Translations under genes and position numbers: made by a program
The notes under the pieces: model-generated
The model's input: the letters and a program-made list of their open reading frames with translations, nothing else
Told to the model about the DNA's origin: nothing
The model's database searches: none
Source: Planoprotostelium fungivorum
Lineage: Eukaryota > Evosea > Variosea > Cavosteliida > Cavosteliaceae
Direction of reading: 5' to 3'
Length of the DNA stretch: 64,000 nucleotides
Assembly: GCA_003024175.1 (NCBI GenBank)
Contig: MDYQ01000065.1
Coordinates: 62,001 to 126,000 of the forward strand
Part shown: positions 43,298 through 57,079 of the stretch, piece after piece
Layout: every line of letters starts with the position of its first letter
Position numbering within the stretch: position 1 is the stretch's first letter

Positions 43298-44862
43298 ATG
43301 TCGAACACGAACTGGCAGGGAATGCCTGGGGTACCATACGGTATGGTCATGCCTCCGAACATGATGAAGCAGCCTGGACAGAACATGAATCCTCAGGTGG
43401 TTCAGCAGATGTCCCATCAGAACATGATGCATCAGAACGCACCACGAGTCAGTCGAATCTATGATAGAATACTTCAGGCTGACTCCATCTAGGGCAATGC
43501 GTTTCAGGATAAAGACAATCTCCTACTCGGAGGCTTCGAGTACAACAACGATTTCGACGATGGCTTCGGTGAGTCGCCACCACGTACCAACATTCATCTA
43601 ACTCCGATAGAGAAACATAATCTGGTAGAAAGCGAGGGGTTCCCGATCGAAGATTACGAAGAGGCCCCCAACTTTCTAAGTGGGTCGACGTCCGAACAAC
43701 TCCATCTGACCCATTCAGACCTCGGTTTTGACCCTACCGATGCTCACGATGATCCTTCAAAGAAGAGACTCAAGTTAGAGGTAAAAAGATAGATCCGTAC
43801 GATGTCTCACCATACGCAGCAATTAGGAGGGTTCAGCACAGAGGACCATCAGTTCATCAACTCTTCACACGGACTTCCCGCCTATGATCCTCACGCCAAT
43901 TGGCAGCAGAGAAACATGGTACAGGCACCTCATCCTCATCAACATCCGATGTCCGCCTCTTCAACCAGTGAGCACCATCATCACTCCGAGAAATCGTCTG
44001 ATGCATCCAAAGACATGATGATGCAATACACACAAGGAAGACCTCAACAGCAGACCTCCCCAACCCTTGCCGTCCAGCAACTACAGCAGCATAAGAAGTG
44101 ATTTATTGTATTTTAATCTCTCCTCATCCTCTGCAGGACCAACGTGGACATCCTCCAATGCTTCTTCAAAGTCTATTTCCAACAGGATCCCTCCTCTTCC
44201 ATACCTAAAGACCTTGTATACGTTCTATATTGGAGGAAGATGAGACCGGTGGTCTCACGCACACAGCAGTCTGCCAACGGCGGCAACATGGCACCCAGCA
44301 ACAACATCAGCAGCACCAACTGTCTCACAAAGAACGCAGTCACTCGGAAGCTCCTCTCCATGTTTAAAGACCTTCCCGCCCACATCGAAGACAACAAGGA
44401 CATCATCAAAGGTGATGATGCATTTCGACAGAGACGATGTTGACTCTCTCAGGTCTTCGGTTGGTGACTGCCTTAGAACAGATCCCCCAACACCTCGAGA
44501 AGGACGTCGAGCAGCTGAGACAGTACATGGGCACCTCTGAACTGTTTGGATTCACTCAGGAGGAGTTGGAGAGAGACATTCCATTCGATCCTCCCAACGT
44601 TGGAGGTCCAGGACCTACACCCCCATCAGGTAACATGATGTGATGAAGAGATGGACTCACGCGCGACAGTGGTGCCGCAGAGGAGTTCCCTCTTGACGAG
44701 AATTCAGAGGTTAGAACAGATATCCATCGTTCTCTCTGGGGAGATCACAGACTTAAAGAGTGAGCCATCGTCGAGATGTGATCTGATGTCGATCGATCAG
44801 ATGTGATCCAGAAAGAGATGGAAGAATTCATTTCGAGAAAGAGAAGGCAGCCTCCCACATGA
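43298..44862 (+). CDS. Uncharacterised Q/N/M-rich, probably nuclear protein
   Basis: Not recognised. The N-terminus is Met/Asn/Gln/Pro-rich (MVMPPNMMKQPGQNMNPQVV), then an acidic segment (GGFEYNNDFDDGFG, EGFPIEDYEEAPNF), a likely nuclear signal KKRLKLE (about 43762), and His/Gln/Ser-rich low complexity (about 43800-44095). A more ordered C-terminal region follows: NVDILQCFFKVYFQQDPSSS, KNAVTRKLLSMFKDLPAHIE, GLRLVTALEQIPQHLEKDVE, RQYMGTSELFGFTQEELERD, then a coiled helix RIQRLEQISIVLSGEITDLK and ISRKRRQPPT. The layout recalls a transcription-mediator or coactivator subunit, but I cannot name one. A polyadenylation signal AATAAA is at 44920-44925. Confidence 0.6.
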
Positions 44863-44919
44863 TGAACGAGCACGTATCATTGTACCAGCCACTACGTAAC
44901 TCTATGTAATTTGATCACA

Positions 44920-44925
44920 AATAAA
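44920..44925 (+). terminator. Polyadenylation signal of the Q/N/M-rich gene
   Basis: AATAAA 58 bp after the stop codon. Confidence 0.5.
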
Positions 44926-45124
44926 CCTGTATCGTTTCGTTTATTCAAATTCTTTTACGCCCCGAGCTGCTGCCCCGCACTCTGTAGCTGAGCTACTGAT
45001 CGATCAGTGTGAGTGTCCAAAGAGGACAAGAATAAAAGACAATAAAACAGGAGATGGATGGTTGAGAAGAATGACTATGGCCTGCTTCGAGGACCGTCAG
45101 CACCTAAATCGTGCCAAGAGAAGT

Positions 45125-45967
45125 TTATTCTCCGATAACGTTTCTCTCTGAGACGTAGATACCGTCAAGAAACTTTCTGATATCCTTGTTCTTAACTGCA
45201 CAGCTTGTCTTGATGTTGGCAGCTGTTGATCGTCAACATCACACGTGATGGAGAAAAACTCACCAGACTGGGAGACGTGCTCGAGGTTGTTTCCAACGAG
45301 GACGAGCTCGTCCTTGACCTTCTCGGAACGGTCGATCTTGACGTCACCGAGCATGGAAACACGTCTGACGATCTTCTCTCCCAAAAAGTTACGGATCTCG
45401 AGGGTAGATCCATTGTCAACGGGGGCGGCGTTGATGGGAAAGTGAGCAGATACCAATCTCATCTTGTACTCGAATCCCTAATCAAATGAGATGTATGTAC
45501 GATGTAAATGAATAGACGGGCGATACAGATGAGTTGCGAGATGAGAATCAATCGAGAAACTGAAGAGTAACGATGTATGTGTGGGTGGCGTCGCATGAAG
45601 AAGGAAAACGCACCTTGGTGACACCAGTGATCATGTTCTGGACGTGAGACAGAGCGGTTCTGATGGCGGCGATCTGCTCTCTGGAGGCAAAGTAGACGGA
45701 GACGTTGAGCTTTTGGCTTCCCTCCTTTCCGGTCAGAGACATATCGACATTGAGGTGCTTGAAGCTGCGCTCGAGGGTTCCGCGAGTTCCCTTGACGGTC
45801 ACATGGCGAGACTTCAGAGTGACGGTGACTGCCCATCGATCAACATCTCATCTCATCACAATCCATATCATAATCGACATGATGGATCAGCAGACAAAGA
45901 GCTCTCTAAACAAAGGATTACCTCCGGCGGGGATCTTCAGAGATTGGGAGGATTGGATGGTCTTCAT
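45125..45967 (-). CDS. RPL9: 60S ribosomal protein L9 (uL6)
   Basis: Large-subunit protein near the sarcin-ricin loop. [15 protein letters not shown], then [130 protein letters not shown] and VSERNVIGE cover the eukaryotic uL6 from end to end (about 190 residues). Short introns sit after the Gly at about 45923, after TVTLKSRH-type codons, after GVTKG and before ANIKTSC. Stop at 45125-45127. Confidence 0.95.
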
Positions 45968-46689
45968 TTGGCTGGTGCTGTGTGACGGATCGAACTCTTT
46001 CGGCTGCAACGAAGAACAGGTGATCCTATTGTCTCTGGGCTTCCAAAGAGTTGGTAGATATTGCCCTCCGGAAGATTGTCATTTTCTACGGGGAGACATC
46101 ACAACGAGCCTTTTTTCCTCTTTTTCTTTTCTTTTCTCTCTTGTCTTTTCTTCTTCCACGCTGAGGGTTCGAGAGGCCCATATAGATAGACAACTTGAAG
46201 TGAAGCTGTATTCATGATAAAAAGATGCAAGTCGTTCGTTCTTCGTCTATCGCGTCTTCACCTGCATTGAAACGATGTGTACATGCCACAATACGGTACA
46301 ACTCACAGCATAAGGACCAAGTGAACCTGTCGGTGGATGATATAAACATAGTATCGATTTATCACCAGACAAGGACTCCCTAAAGAAGAGATTTCGCGGG
46401 TTGGCGCCACAGTCAAGTCTACACCACCGCGAAACGGTTGCGACAACTGTCAACTGTTCTTACTCACAGAGAGAGACGCAGGATTGGAAATCGTCTGGAA
46501 GACTTTACCGACGCGATACAAAGGAACCTCAGTCCTCCAATTTCCATCACTAGGACACTCATTTTGGCGGAGTATAAAACGCCACAAGACATCGAACACA
46601 CGTACTGAACGAACTAGACGAAAGCAATATATATAATACAGGTGATGAGAGGATCAGTATCACCCGCTCATATTCTAATCGAGATCAGA
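45968..46689. promoter_or_regulatory. Divergent intergenic region, RPL9/CaMK-like
   Basis: About 720 bp. GGCGGAGTATAAAACGCC holds a good TATA box (46573-46579), about 110 bp before the kinase start. GATTTCGCGGGTTGGCGCC near 46389-46408 is E2F-like. A pyrimidine run (TTTTTCCTCTTTTTCTTTTC, about 46110-46140) lies on the RPL9 side. No gene seen. Confidence 0.45.
46573..46579 (+). promoter_or_regulatory. TATA box of the CaMK-like kinase gene
   Basis: TATAAAA in a GC-rich setting, about 111 bp upstream of the ATG. Confidence 0.5.
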
Positions 46690-47996
<1,307 letters not shown>

Positions 47997-48165
47997 ACCG
48001 ACGATGTAAAGATATGATTTCACTTTCGCTTCTTCTTCTCTCTGTGAATCGTGGCCCAATGAGACAATAATGCTACACGATACTGACGAACGGATTGATG
48101 CTGTCCGCACAGAATCCATCTTCTATATAGACATTTATTTCCGGACGTCCACAAACGAGGTCTCG

Positions 48166-50835
48166 TTACATTTCCAACTCACACCTGAACTGCATCATTC
48201 GCCATACATCTCTTCTCCTCACCTTGAACGTTTTCATCACCATCTCCACTTCTACCCGACAGAACGGGCACACCCCTCCCTTCCTCGTTGAACTACACTC
48301 GAGGCACAAACCGAGGTGACCACAAGGGACCAACACGCAATCTCCTTCCCCTTCGAAACAGATCTTGCACACTTGAACATCTCGGTCCGTGTGTGGTGGT
48401 TGAGTCTGTTCCATGAGTCGCAAGAGTTGAAGGAGGTCTTCTCCTTGCGGCAGTCGATCGAGGAGGGACGGGGCCGATGGAAGATTGAGGTCGGTTAAGA
48501 CTTGCTCGAGATTCTGTACGTGCTGATGGTAGGTGGGAATTGGGGTAGAAGATGGTGCGAGGCAAGCCGATAAGAAATCTGCGTCTAGTGAGATGTGTGA
48601 TGTAGGATGTGATGTCATCACCTTCTATGACGACACGTGACTTCGTCTTGTACGTTCCGTGAGGGTTCATCAAATCTCCCGCTTTGGTTATAGTCTCCAT
48701 CCACTCTCGATATGAAGAAAGCAGTAACAGATCTCTCATTCTCTGTATTCGGTTCAGTTTTTCCAACGTCAAACGATAAGTCCTCACATCCATATCTACA
48801 TCCTTCACTCTGCTCTCCATGATGTCCAACTCATATTGAACGCTATCTGGAGGTACATTTTCCCACAAGGCAGAGCAGTCTGAGAGGAAGAGAGAGCCCT
48901 CCTGGCATCCTATGATCAACTCGTCGTATCTCTTCATTGTCTCGGAGCATGTGTCCATCATATCTTGGGTACTAGGCTTCCAATCTGCGGTGATTTCGGG
49001 GTAGATCTCTGATTGAATCCCTTCCAAGATGGTGGACGTGGAGATATCGGAAAAGGCCGACAGTGTGTCGTAGGGTGGGTAGACATCTAATGGATTGTCG
49101 GGCGAAGACAGGAGCGATACCAGCAAGTGATCGAATTGATGCTCTCTCTCATCAAGATCTTCCACAGACTACACGGGTTAGCTCGTCATCCATCGATGAT
49201 CGATCACCTGACTATAGTCTGAAGTAATGTCAATCCACGATTCCAACATGTGTCGTATGAGATCCATCCGTAGATGACATGTCCTTATGGAATCTTCGTA
49301 ACCATCGAACACATCCATCTTGGCGTGTTCGTTCACCACTCCCAGCAGATCAAATGGATTATTGATCCGCATCAGATGACAAAACTCTTCGACAGTCATT
49401 CCCCCGGTCTCAAATGATTCGATGGCGGATGATATCAAGTCTCTGGCCTTGACGTAGCTTGGGTGTCCCTCGATCCCGAATGATCTTGGACTCTTGAAGA
49501 GAACAATCCACAACTCGTGACGTTCTACGACATCCACGAGGTTTTCCACCTCTGCATCTTGCAAGATACGATGTAAGGCGCACTCTTGAAAACTGATGGA
49601 AGTCAGAGGAGAATCGGTAGACATCTCACAGATTGATCGGATCAACATCGAGTGAAGGGAAGATGAGGTCCAGTTGATCCTTTGGTGATGATATCTCGAC
49701 TTCTTGTATCCTCTGCATCAAGAAATCGTTCAAGACTTGCTCTTCAAAGGGTTCGATCTATCGATGCGTCACGTCACTTCGATTGAAACGTCTCACATCG
49801 ATCAACGATTGCAGCAGATGTTCGTCGCTCCATCTCATCGATTCATCATCCATGATACCCAATATGACCGTACGGCATCGATTGTTCTTCACACCAGTGT
49901 ACATGGATGAGATCTCTTGGCACATCTGAGGGATATCCTTTCCACGTACCTCTCTCGTCCACAGATGGATCAAACCTCTCATCTTCCTTGAATCCAAGAG
50001 AGGAAGCCTGTGGTACAAGAGAGATTGTATGCTTTGTCGGCTTAGGGGACAGGATTTCATCTTAAGAAGAGAGCGGAGGATATCTGAAACGGTGAGAAGG
50101 GTTCTCATCTTTCCAATTTATCTCACCGTGAGCCAGTCTGGGTGTTTGAGAGAGTCGATAGCACAATCTGATGAGGTCGTCTCCCCCCGTCTCGTCACAT
50201 GATTCTCCCGAATGCGTCTTCAGCCATTTCTGAAGGTCATTAAAGACTCTTCCCTCCGAGCTGGGCATCTCATCCAGTAACCACAGATACGAAGAAGGCC
50301 GAAAAAATCCACCCGTGGCTCGATCTACAATCTTCCGGGAGACATCTCGATGCAAGGCCTCCATGGAAGGAAGATCTTCACGAAATTTCCGGTAGAACGA
50401 GTCCACTCTGGGTGAAATTGTCAAGAGGTAGTGCAAGAGTGTACGAGCGTCGTCCACAGTGACAGTGGCCACGATCTGCTCGACAAAGTCTTCGAATGAC
50501 TCTTCACTACCTCGATGAGGTTCTCGACGAAACTCGGACAGCCTCTCCACATCGATGAACGGGATGAACTCCATCCACTTGTTGCCCGATGCATTGAGAC
50601 AACTCTGTCTCACATACTGACAGAAGGTCCCACGCAGGCTCGCGGGGATGTACAGCTGAGGGTTCTGTCTGAAACCAAAGTGTTTGATGAGTTGTGGATG
50701 GTCTTGACTGGATTGGTAGAGGATGATGCGAATGAAGACATAGAGGTGGTTGTCGGTGGAGTATAGGAAATCTTTGACTCTACGATCATCGATGACGGTC
50801 GGTGTGGTGGGGAGGAGAGAGAAGATGTGATACAT
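48166..50835 (-). CDS. Large RING-finger protein, probable E3 ubiquitin ligase
   Basis: A C-terminal C3HC4 RING is clear at about 48255-48385: CKICFEGEGDCVLVPCGHLG, then LCLECSSTRKGGVCPFCRVE. The GDCVLVPCGHLGLCLEC form is the single-RING type seen in Mahogunin/neuralized/IAP-like E3s. The N-terminal ~750 residues are helical and charged without a domain I recognise: YSTDNHLYVFIRIILYQSSQ, KHFGFRQNPQLYIPASLRGT, DDARTLLHYLLTISPRVDSF, SSYLWLLDEMPSSEGRVFND, KMRGLIHLWTREVRGKDIPQ, DLISSAIESFETGGMTVEEF. Pieces faintly recall helical-scaffold E3s such as RNF213, but not enough to claim it. Frames continue across introns near 50120, 49700, 49190 and 48620. The 5' end near 50835 is the first ATG in the frame; an upstream exon is possible. 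Stop at 48166. Confidence 0.68.
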
Positions 50836-50999
50836 GTCTTCTATGTCTCCTTTGGCTATGTCTAATTATAACTCGCTGCTATCGATCATCACAACGCCAT
50901 CTTGACACATCACACAATGACCATCACATTGCCATCATCGTCTGGTTCTGATTGATATCAAGAATCAAATTGCGACAAGTAAAGTTGCTCGTTTATCAT

Positions 51000-52714
51000 C
51001 TAGTTGGATCCCTGGATGATAGCGGGCTTGACAGACAAAGCTCTGACGAAGCCATTGAAGCCATCGTCCTTGGGTACATATCCTCCATCAGGGTTGCTCA
51101 GCTTGAAGGTCTCGGCGCTACTGATGCTCTTTCCGCTGGCGCTGAGAGTCTTATCTGCCGCCACGCTGAGGTACAGGTTGTTCCTGTTCGATTTGAAGGC
51201 GACGGTACTATTGCTGCCTGCGATCTCGACAATAGTCCACTCCTCCCGATCGCTGAGTCTTCCCACCATCTGTGCGGTGTGCTGAGCGGAGATCACTTTA
51301 GAGCTCTCTTCGCTGCGGATGGCAACTCGGCCAGACGGACGATCGGAGAAGCCCCACAGCTGTGATCGATCAGACGGTATAGCAATGTGATGACTCACCT
51401 GTGAGTAAGTGAGTAATTTGGAGGATCCATTGGCAAGGACGTTGGGGGAGGCAAGGTCAATGGATAGGTAAGCGTTGGCAGAGACAGAGAAGATGTGGTA
51501 CACGTCGCTGTTGTCGGATCCCTTGGGAGAAGGATCACAGCCCTGGAGGAGTCCGGTGCTGGTCCAACATCCAGGCATCCTCTTGATGGGCTTGGAGATA
51601 CCCAAGTTCTCGGTGAGAGGGACAGCGTTCTGGTTGGATCAGATGAGATGTAAATGTGGACTCACAGCTAATTTACAGCCGGGCTCGTTGTTACCCTTGA
51701 CATAGGGGGCCAGGGGTGGGCAGGCTCTCACGTTGTTACCAAATCCCATTTCCTACTACGTCAGTCGATAGTTCACCGGGAGAGAACTCACGGGGTTGTC
51801 GTTACTGCATCTGGGCTCTTTGATGGCAGCAGCCATGACCTACAGAGAATCAACTACTGGTTGGTGGCCAAGCCTTCCCAGCTGGGTCCCTCCTGGAATC
51901 CACCTCCGTTGTAGTTCAAGCTGAGAAGAGTGAGTGGTCGACGAGATCGTCTGTATGCATACCAAACGTAGCTGATGGCCTTGTGTTTCACACTACCGTC
52001 ATAATTTCTTCTCGTTGGGTCTCCTGCCAACATTCTGAGTCCTGATGCAGATCAGTCAGGGATCGAAAGAATGGAAGGAAGGGATAGAGAACGATCGTTC
52101 ACCCTTTGGAATGGGTTGCCAGTTGGGGTCAGTCCGATTCTTACCAGTGGAACCCCCTACGACAAGTGTTAGATGTTGACGACTCATATGAACATTCACT
52201 CCTGGAGAGGTAGTATACGGTGAGTCCAGAGCCAGGGACAAGAGAGTAGGTTCCGTCGGGCCAGCGGTAGTACAGATCGGGAGTCCAGTAGTTCGAGTTG
52301 TCCACCTGATCAGGATCAGAGGTCACCGACGTTCGAGTGAGCACCTCTTTGATGGAGCAGGTGGTGCAAGGAGCACTCTTTGTAACGGCAAACTCTTCGA
52401 GAGGGGTGCGACCGACGACGGAAGAAGAGAAGTGGCTGCCTCCAAAGACCTTATGGACGTGTCCAGAGAGAGTTCCAGGGTTGACGATGGAGTCAAGACG
52501 ACCCCGGAAGACCTGCTCTGAATTGCAGAAGACCTTCCAGAAGGGTGCCTCATTCTGTGATGTGATTCAGCGGATGACATTGCAACTATTTTTGGTGCAC
52601 CTTCTCTCGATTCCAATCTGGCTCTCATTAGCTATTATCCTGGTGGAGGGGCTCACCTGCAGCGACCAGCAACACGAGCGAAGCGATGAGACAAACAGAG
52701 AGGAGGCTCCTCAT
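51000..52714 (-). CDS. Secreted DUF1996 protein with C-terminal beta-trefoil
   Basis: MRSLLSVCLIASLVLLVAAG is a clean signal peptide ended by an intron. The DUF1996 domain follows: EAPFWKVFCNSEQVFRGRLD, SIVNPGTLSGHVHKVFGGSH (conserved SGHVH), SAPCTTCSIKEVL, DNSNYWTPDLYYRWPDGTYS, VPGSGLTVYYL, LRMLAGDPTRRNYDGSVKHK and ISYVCLNYNGGG. The domain is best known from secreted fungal proteins of unknown function. The C-terminus (about 51000-51500) reads as a fascin/ricin-like beta-trefoil: DVYHIFSVSANAYLSIDLAS, STVAFKSNRNNLYLSVAADK, TLSASGKSISSAETFKLSNP. The pairing suggests recognition of a wall or matrix polymer (inference). About nine introns of 40-60 nt. Stop at 51000-51002. Confidence 0.78.
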
Positions 52715-53197
52715 GATTATACGTTGCTGTAGAAATGGGGTGGCTCTTTCGGTCTGTTGTTGTGCCACGCGCTCGTCTGAACGTTCACAAGACTGTCACG
52801 ACAAGGCGCACTGTTCGATAAGGTTTGAAGTGTTTTGCGATAAAGAAAGCGGACAGGCGCGTTAGTTTCCGAAAGAGCAAAAGTGGAGTAAGAGTGTCTG
52901 TCAGGCACACTCCCGGGATTTGGAGCGTCGGCCGATCAATTTGAAATTCTTGGCTTTCCCCGCGTTCAAACCCCTTCGAGGGACATCATTGCTTGAAAAC
53001 GCCGTTGATCCAGGATGGTCTATTTCAATCGGTATGCCTGCTCCCGGCTATCGCTCCACCATGTAACTCTTCGCAGAATGTATTTTTTTCGGTGAACGGA
53101 TGGAAGCAAGGAGAAACATCCCCGTGTTCATCTTAGAAGCACAAGAGGGTCGCAGGCTTCAACTCTAAAACGGGAGGACACAATTCGCTGGAATACC
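52715..53197. other. Intergenic region upstream of the DUF1996 gene
   Basis: 483 bp with no supported gene. A short open frame on the minus strand (52717-52908) has no features of a protein. It presumably holds the DUF1996 promoter. Confidence 0.4.
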
Positions 53198-53629
53198 ATG
53201 AATGAGATCCCATCCAAAGACAACAGCCGCACGGGGCGTTACTCAACCAAAGGAGCCAGAATCATCAGAGCGAAAGAGATTCGAGAAGAGAAAAAGATAG
53301 AGACGAGAACGCGACCAAATCTCAAGAGAAAAGCTTCTGATGATTTGGAAAGAGATCATTTCGAGATCCATCATGCGAGGAGAACAGCAATGAAGCCCTT
53401 CCCAGTGAGTCTGGAGGCGAAATATATGTACCGCAGGGTATTCGATGTCTCTCCGGGACTTCGTCACCTGTACAAAGATCTACGACACATCGCCAGAACG
53501 GCCTATCATCTGCTTCACTACAAGGAGAGCAAGAGAAATAGAGATTGGGCTTTTCGGTACATTCGGGAGCTGGCTGAGGGAATCCTTCAGTCGATAGAAG
53601 AAGACCACATGAATAGAAATGAAGATTAG
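53198..53629 (+). CDS. Small basic hypothetical protein
   Basis: An intronless 143-residue frame, Lys/Arg-rich: GARIIRAKEIREEKKIETRT, RPNLKRKASDDLERDHFEIH, then YRRVFDVSPGLRHLYKDLRH, IARTAYHLLHYKES, WAFRYIRELAEGILQSIEED. Regular helix-forming sequence and a possible nuclear signal (LKRKASDD) suggest a real protein, but no family is recognised and three overlapping minus-strand frames exist. It sits 99 bp before the convergent VPS9 gene's stop. An upstream exon around 53015-53160 is possible. Confidence 0.42.
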   Translation: MNEIPSKDNSRTGRYSTKGARIIRAKEIREEKKIETRTRPNLKRKASDDLERDHFEIHHARRTAMKPFPVSLEAKYMYRRVFDVSPGLRHLYKDLRHIARTAYHLLHYKESKRNRDWAFRYIRELAEGILQSIEEDHMNRNED

Positions 53630-53728
53630 GCACAAACATGCCTCATGAACATCCTCTCTCAAAACTCATTTACATATTTATCTCTTCGATCTCCATGTCC
53701 GTCAAATGCCTCACGGCCGCTATTCTCT

Positions 53729-56700
53729 TCAGTTCCTCTCTCCTTCAAATCTCTCACCTTCTAACGTCACGAGACAGTAGCCGGCCTCTCCTCTAAATTC
53801 TCCCTCCGTCATGAAATCGTTCAACAGTTGGATGTAGTGATGAACGGATATCTCCTTCCTTCCCTTGTTCGTGTAGTACGTGTGCTTCCCTATGGTAGAC
53901 CACACGAGGAGATAGATGAATACGGGGAAGATGTCATCGGCACCCACTTCTCTCTGCGGTCCCGCGATGTGATGGATGATGCCGATGATGCTGGTCAAGA
54001 CCTGGGAGGGGTCACATCGACGATGTGACGTCAAATCGTCGATTACCTTCTGGATGATGTGGATCATGTCGATGGGAACGAGTTGGAAGACGATGAAATT
54101 GAGTTCGGTGACTGCGTCTGCGACGATGGGCAAGTGGATGATGTCTTTACGGTGCCCCGGTGGTAGGAACTACTCGATGTCAATCTACAACGATGTAGAT
54201 GGACCGTTTTCACCGCCAAATCGATGGGGAGGTCTTCTGGTGGTAGAGTCCTCAGGATGTACTGATTTCGATGGAACTTCATCGAGTCTTCGCTGAGTCT
54301 CTCTTCGTGCAGCGGGTGATTGACTGACCAAGCGAAAGTGAAATCGGCGATGGTGGGATACAGCATCCTCTGAACTAATATCTGTGTTCTGAGACTGTTG
54401 TTGTTCAGGACTCCAAAGACATCGGCATCGAGGGGTTGCACGTTGGCATTGACCTGTACGCATCAGTACGCACGTAACATCGTGGGACTTACGTATGGAG
54501 GTATCTTGTGGCGAGTCATGAGTGAATCGACGAAGGACTGTTGGATCGTGAGTTTCCCGCCACGTTTGAAATTTGAATGTCACCTCGATGAAGTCGTTGA
54601 TCTCGATTCCATCGATGGGTACCCTCGAGCCTGCCGGTCTACAACCTTCACGGATGTAATTCATCTCTAATTTTAGCTCCTCGATCAATCTGGTCTATCG
54701 TCAAATTTTGACGAGTTTTCCATCACACCTCTTCATTTGTTTTCCTTCACGTGTCCTCTCGTCCGTCAGCATTGCGTTCATTCTCCTCTGAATGCCCACG
54801 ATCTGTCATTTTGTCACGAAATTTCAATCGATTTTCACGATCAAGACGCTAACTACAACGAGTCATCACCTTTCCCTCTGTACTCTGGAGGCTCGCATCT
54901 TTTTCTTCGAAAAGTTGACCGCCGACGACCACTTTGACATTCTCTTCGTTGATGTCGTTCAGAATACAAGTGTATGTCTTCGTGGCATTTTTGTCACTGT
55001 CTTCTGAGGCTGCCTTGTCCACCTGCCGTTCATTACCTCCCTACGTAACTCGAGTTTTCTATCAAATCTCCACCTCCTTCTTGTGCGCAGCGATCTGCCC
55101 CTTCAAGTGGGTCCGCAGCCTCTGACGTAAGATGAGATTTCGCCCGAAAACACGCCATTCACCTTGATCGATTTGTATTGAACTTTGACTTCCGGATATT
55201 TCTCGATAGCTCTGTGTGATTCCCAAACTTTCGGGTCTAAACTTGTGACCGACTCGTTCTTGTAGTTCATCAGAGTCTCGTACACTTCACTGAGGTACAA
55301 TAATTTCTCTTTCAAGAAGAAATGTCGACATAGCTGTACGTTCTGTTCTACCTGTTGGGGTATCGGAAGAATTTTCGCGGGAATTTCTCACCTCGAGGAT
55401 CATGAGCTTCGTGACGACGACGCTGCGAAAACTGCGTTGTAGATGAGACGGAGATTTCATCCGAAATTTCCCTCACGATTTCTTGGCTTCTCTCCCGCGC
55501 AAACCCCAGGAAGAAAATTTCTCGATCTTTCCTCTCATTTTGACAATCAATTTCAATCTCCTCGATTGTAGATCGTTCATCGTGTGCAACGATTGCTCTA
55601 CCTGAAGTGAAATTATATTTATGATCGTTCACGTTATCTTCAAAATGAGTCGTATCTATGTATGGAAGAAGAGGTGAAATAACAATTACCTTTTTCTGTA
55701 GAGTATGAATTCTGGAAAATAACTTTTGTCTCAATTTGTGTCCATCCATCTCTTCTTCGTCTTTCTTTCCTCTCCCAACTGGTGATACCATGAATATTGA
55801 CAATTCATCTCAACTACAATGAGCCACTCACCCGAATTGAACGACCGCGGTCCATTGAATCGGTCGTTCTACCATCTTTCAGCACACTTTTCCTCGAAAT
55901 TTCCACTTTCAAGTTGAAGAAAACTCACTCGATCACCATCCATCAGATCTCTCGAGGTCAAACTGCGAGTCCCCATCTTCATGAAAATTTTCCTCGATTG
56001 ATCGTTCGATTTCGTCGGGTAAGCGGCTGACCACATCGCGGCCGGTGGAGCTGCTTCTCCATCAATTTTCCGCGAAATCTCCCAAACTTCACCGGGTGGT
56101 AGAGGTATGACGGATATACCAGGGGTAGAACTGTACCGGAGGGGTACGCATTGCTGTGACGGGTTCAATGACTTCCATCCTTCTACACTCCTGGCATGTT
56201 TTGCTCTGAGTGAGCTGAGCCGATCTGCGACGGAAAGATCCTGGAAAATTTGAGCGGGAGAGAAATGGCGGGAAAAAGTGGCGGGAATATCACCATGAGA
56301 GAATTTGCGGTGAGAGGCATTGTCATCTTCCCACTGTCCATGGAGTCCGTCAGGTGGATCTTGTCTCCATCCATCTGTAAATCAATTGAGTTTAAACTCG
56401 GAAAATTTGGCGGGAAACTGCTCACCGTATGGCTCTCCTTGTACAACTTGTCTGTGAGGGATTTGGCCATGTTCCTGATGACATGAACTCCGTGAAACGT
56501 CCATCGCGATGATGTCTCACCGGCGATCGGACTTGATGACGAGACTACCTCCCGTATCGATCGAATCGAACATTCTGAAGGACTCTTCTTTCTCTGAAAA
56601 GTATTCATCTTCTTCTTCTTCATTGATGTCCTCCATGAACTCGTTCTGTTTGTTGTGTTGCTGCTCGATCGTTTCAGACTCGATTTTTATCGCATGTGCG

Positions 56701-57079
56701 TTCGAATGGTGGTCCGATGATGATTATCATTATCACCTTCGCCTCCAAGATCAAGAGTTCCTGCCAGAGTCTGCTTCGATGAGCGCTGCTGAGTCCCGTC
56801 TGTTCTTTCATCACGCTGCTCATAAAAGAGCTGGCCAGCGATCGATTGGTACTCGACGAGGAAGAACTCTCCCGAGAGAGTAGTTCTTTGGCGAGAATCT
56901 GCAATTCCGTAGGTGCAGGACTGTGAGTTCTCTTCGAAAGAGTGAGTCGAGGTGACAATGGAGCGGTTGACATGTCTCACTTGTATGCGCCAAGCGCTGT
57001 GACTCAAGTACGATCGACTACTCCTCATCTCACGAGTACTCGGTCGCTTTTCTGATAAAGATTGCCCTCTCCTCTCCAT
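53729..57079 (-). CDS. VPS9-domain protein, probable Rab5-type GEF
   Basis: The C-terminus (about 53729-54150) is a VPS9 domain: IDMIHIIQKVIDDLT, VLTSIIGIIHHIAGPQREVG, ADDIFPVFIYLLVWS (the conserved ADD.LPV..Y motif), HHYIQLLNDFM, GEAGYCLVTLEGERFE. VPS9 domains catalyse GDP release on Rab5/Rab21 at early endosomes. Upstream exons are small and separated by many introns rich in TTTCCCGCC-like motifs. They read MERRGQSLSEKRPSTREMRS, then across a 48-nt intron RTHSPAPTELQILAKELLSR, SSSSSSTNRSLASSFMSSVM, EESFRMFDSIDTGGSLVIKS, SLNPSQQCVPLRYSSTPGIS, DGHKLRQKLFSRIHTLQKK, AIEKYPEVKVQYKSIKVNGV, PNVQPLDADVFGVLNNNSLR. I recognise no second domain. The VPS9 part is confident, the exon chain less so; two genes remain possible. 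Confidence 0.66.
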
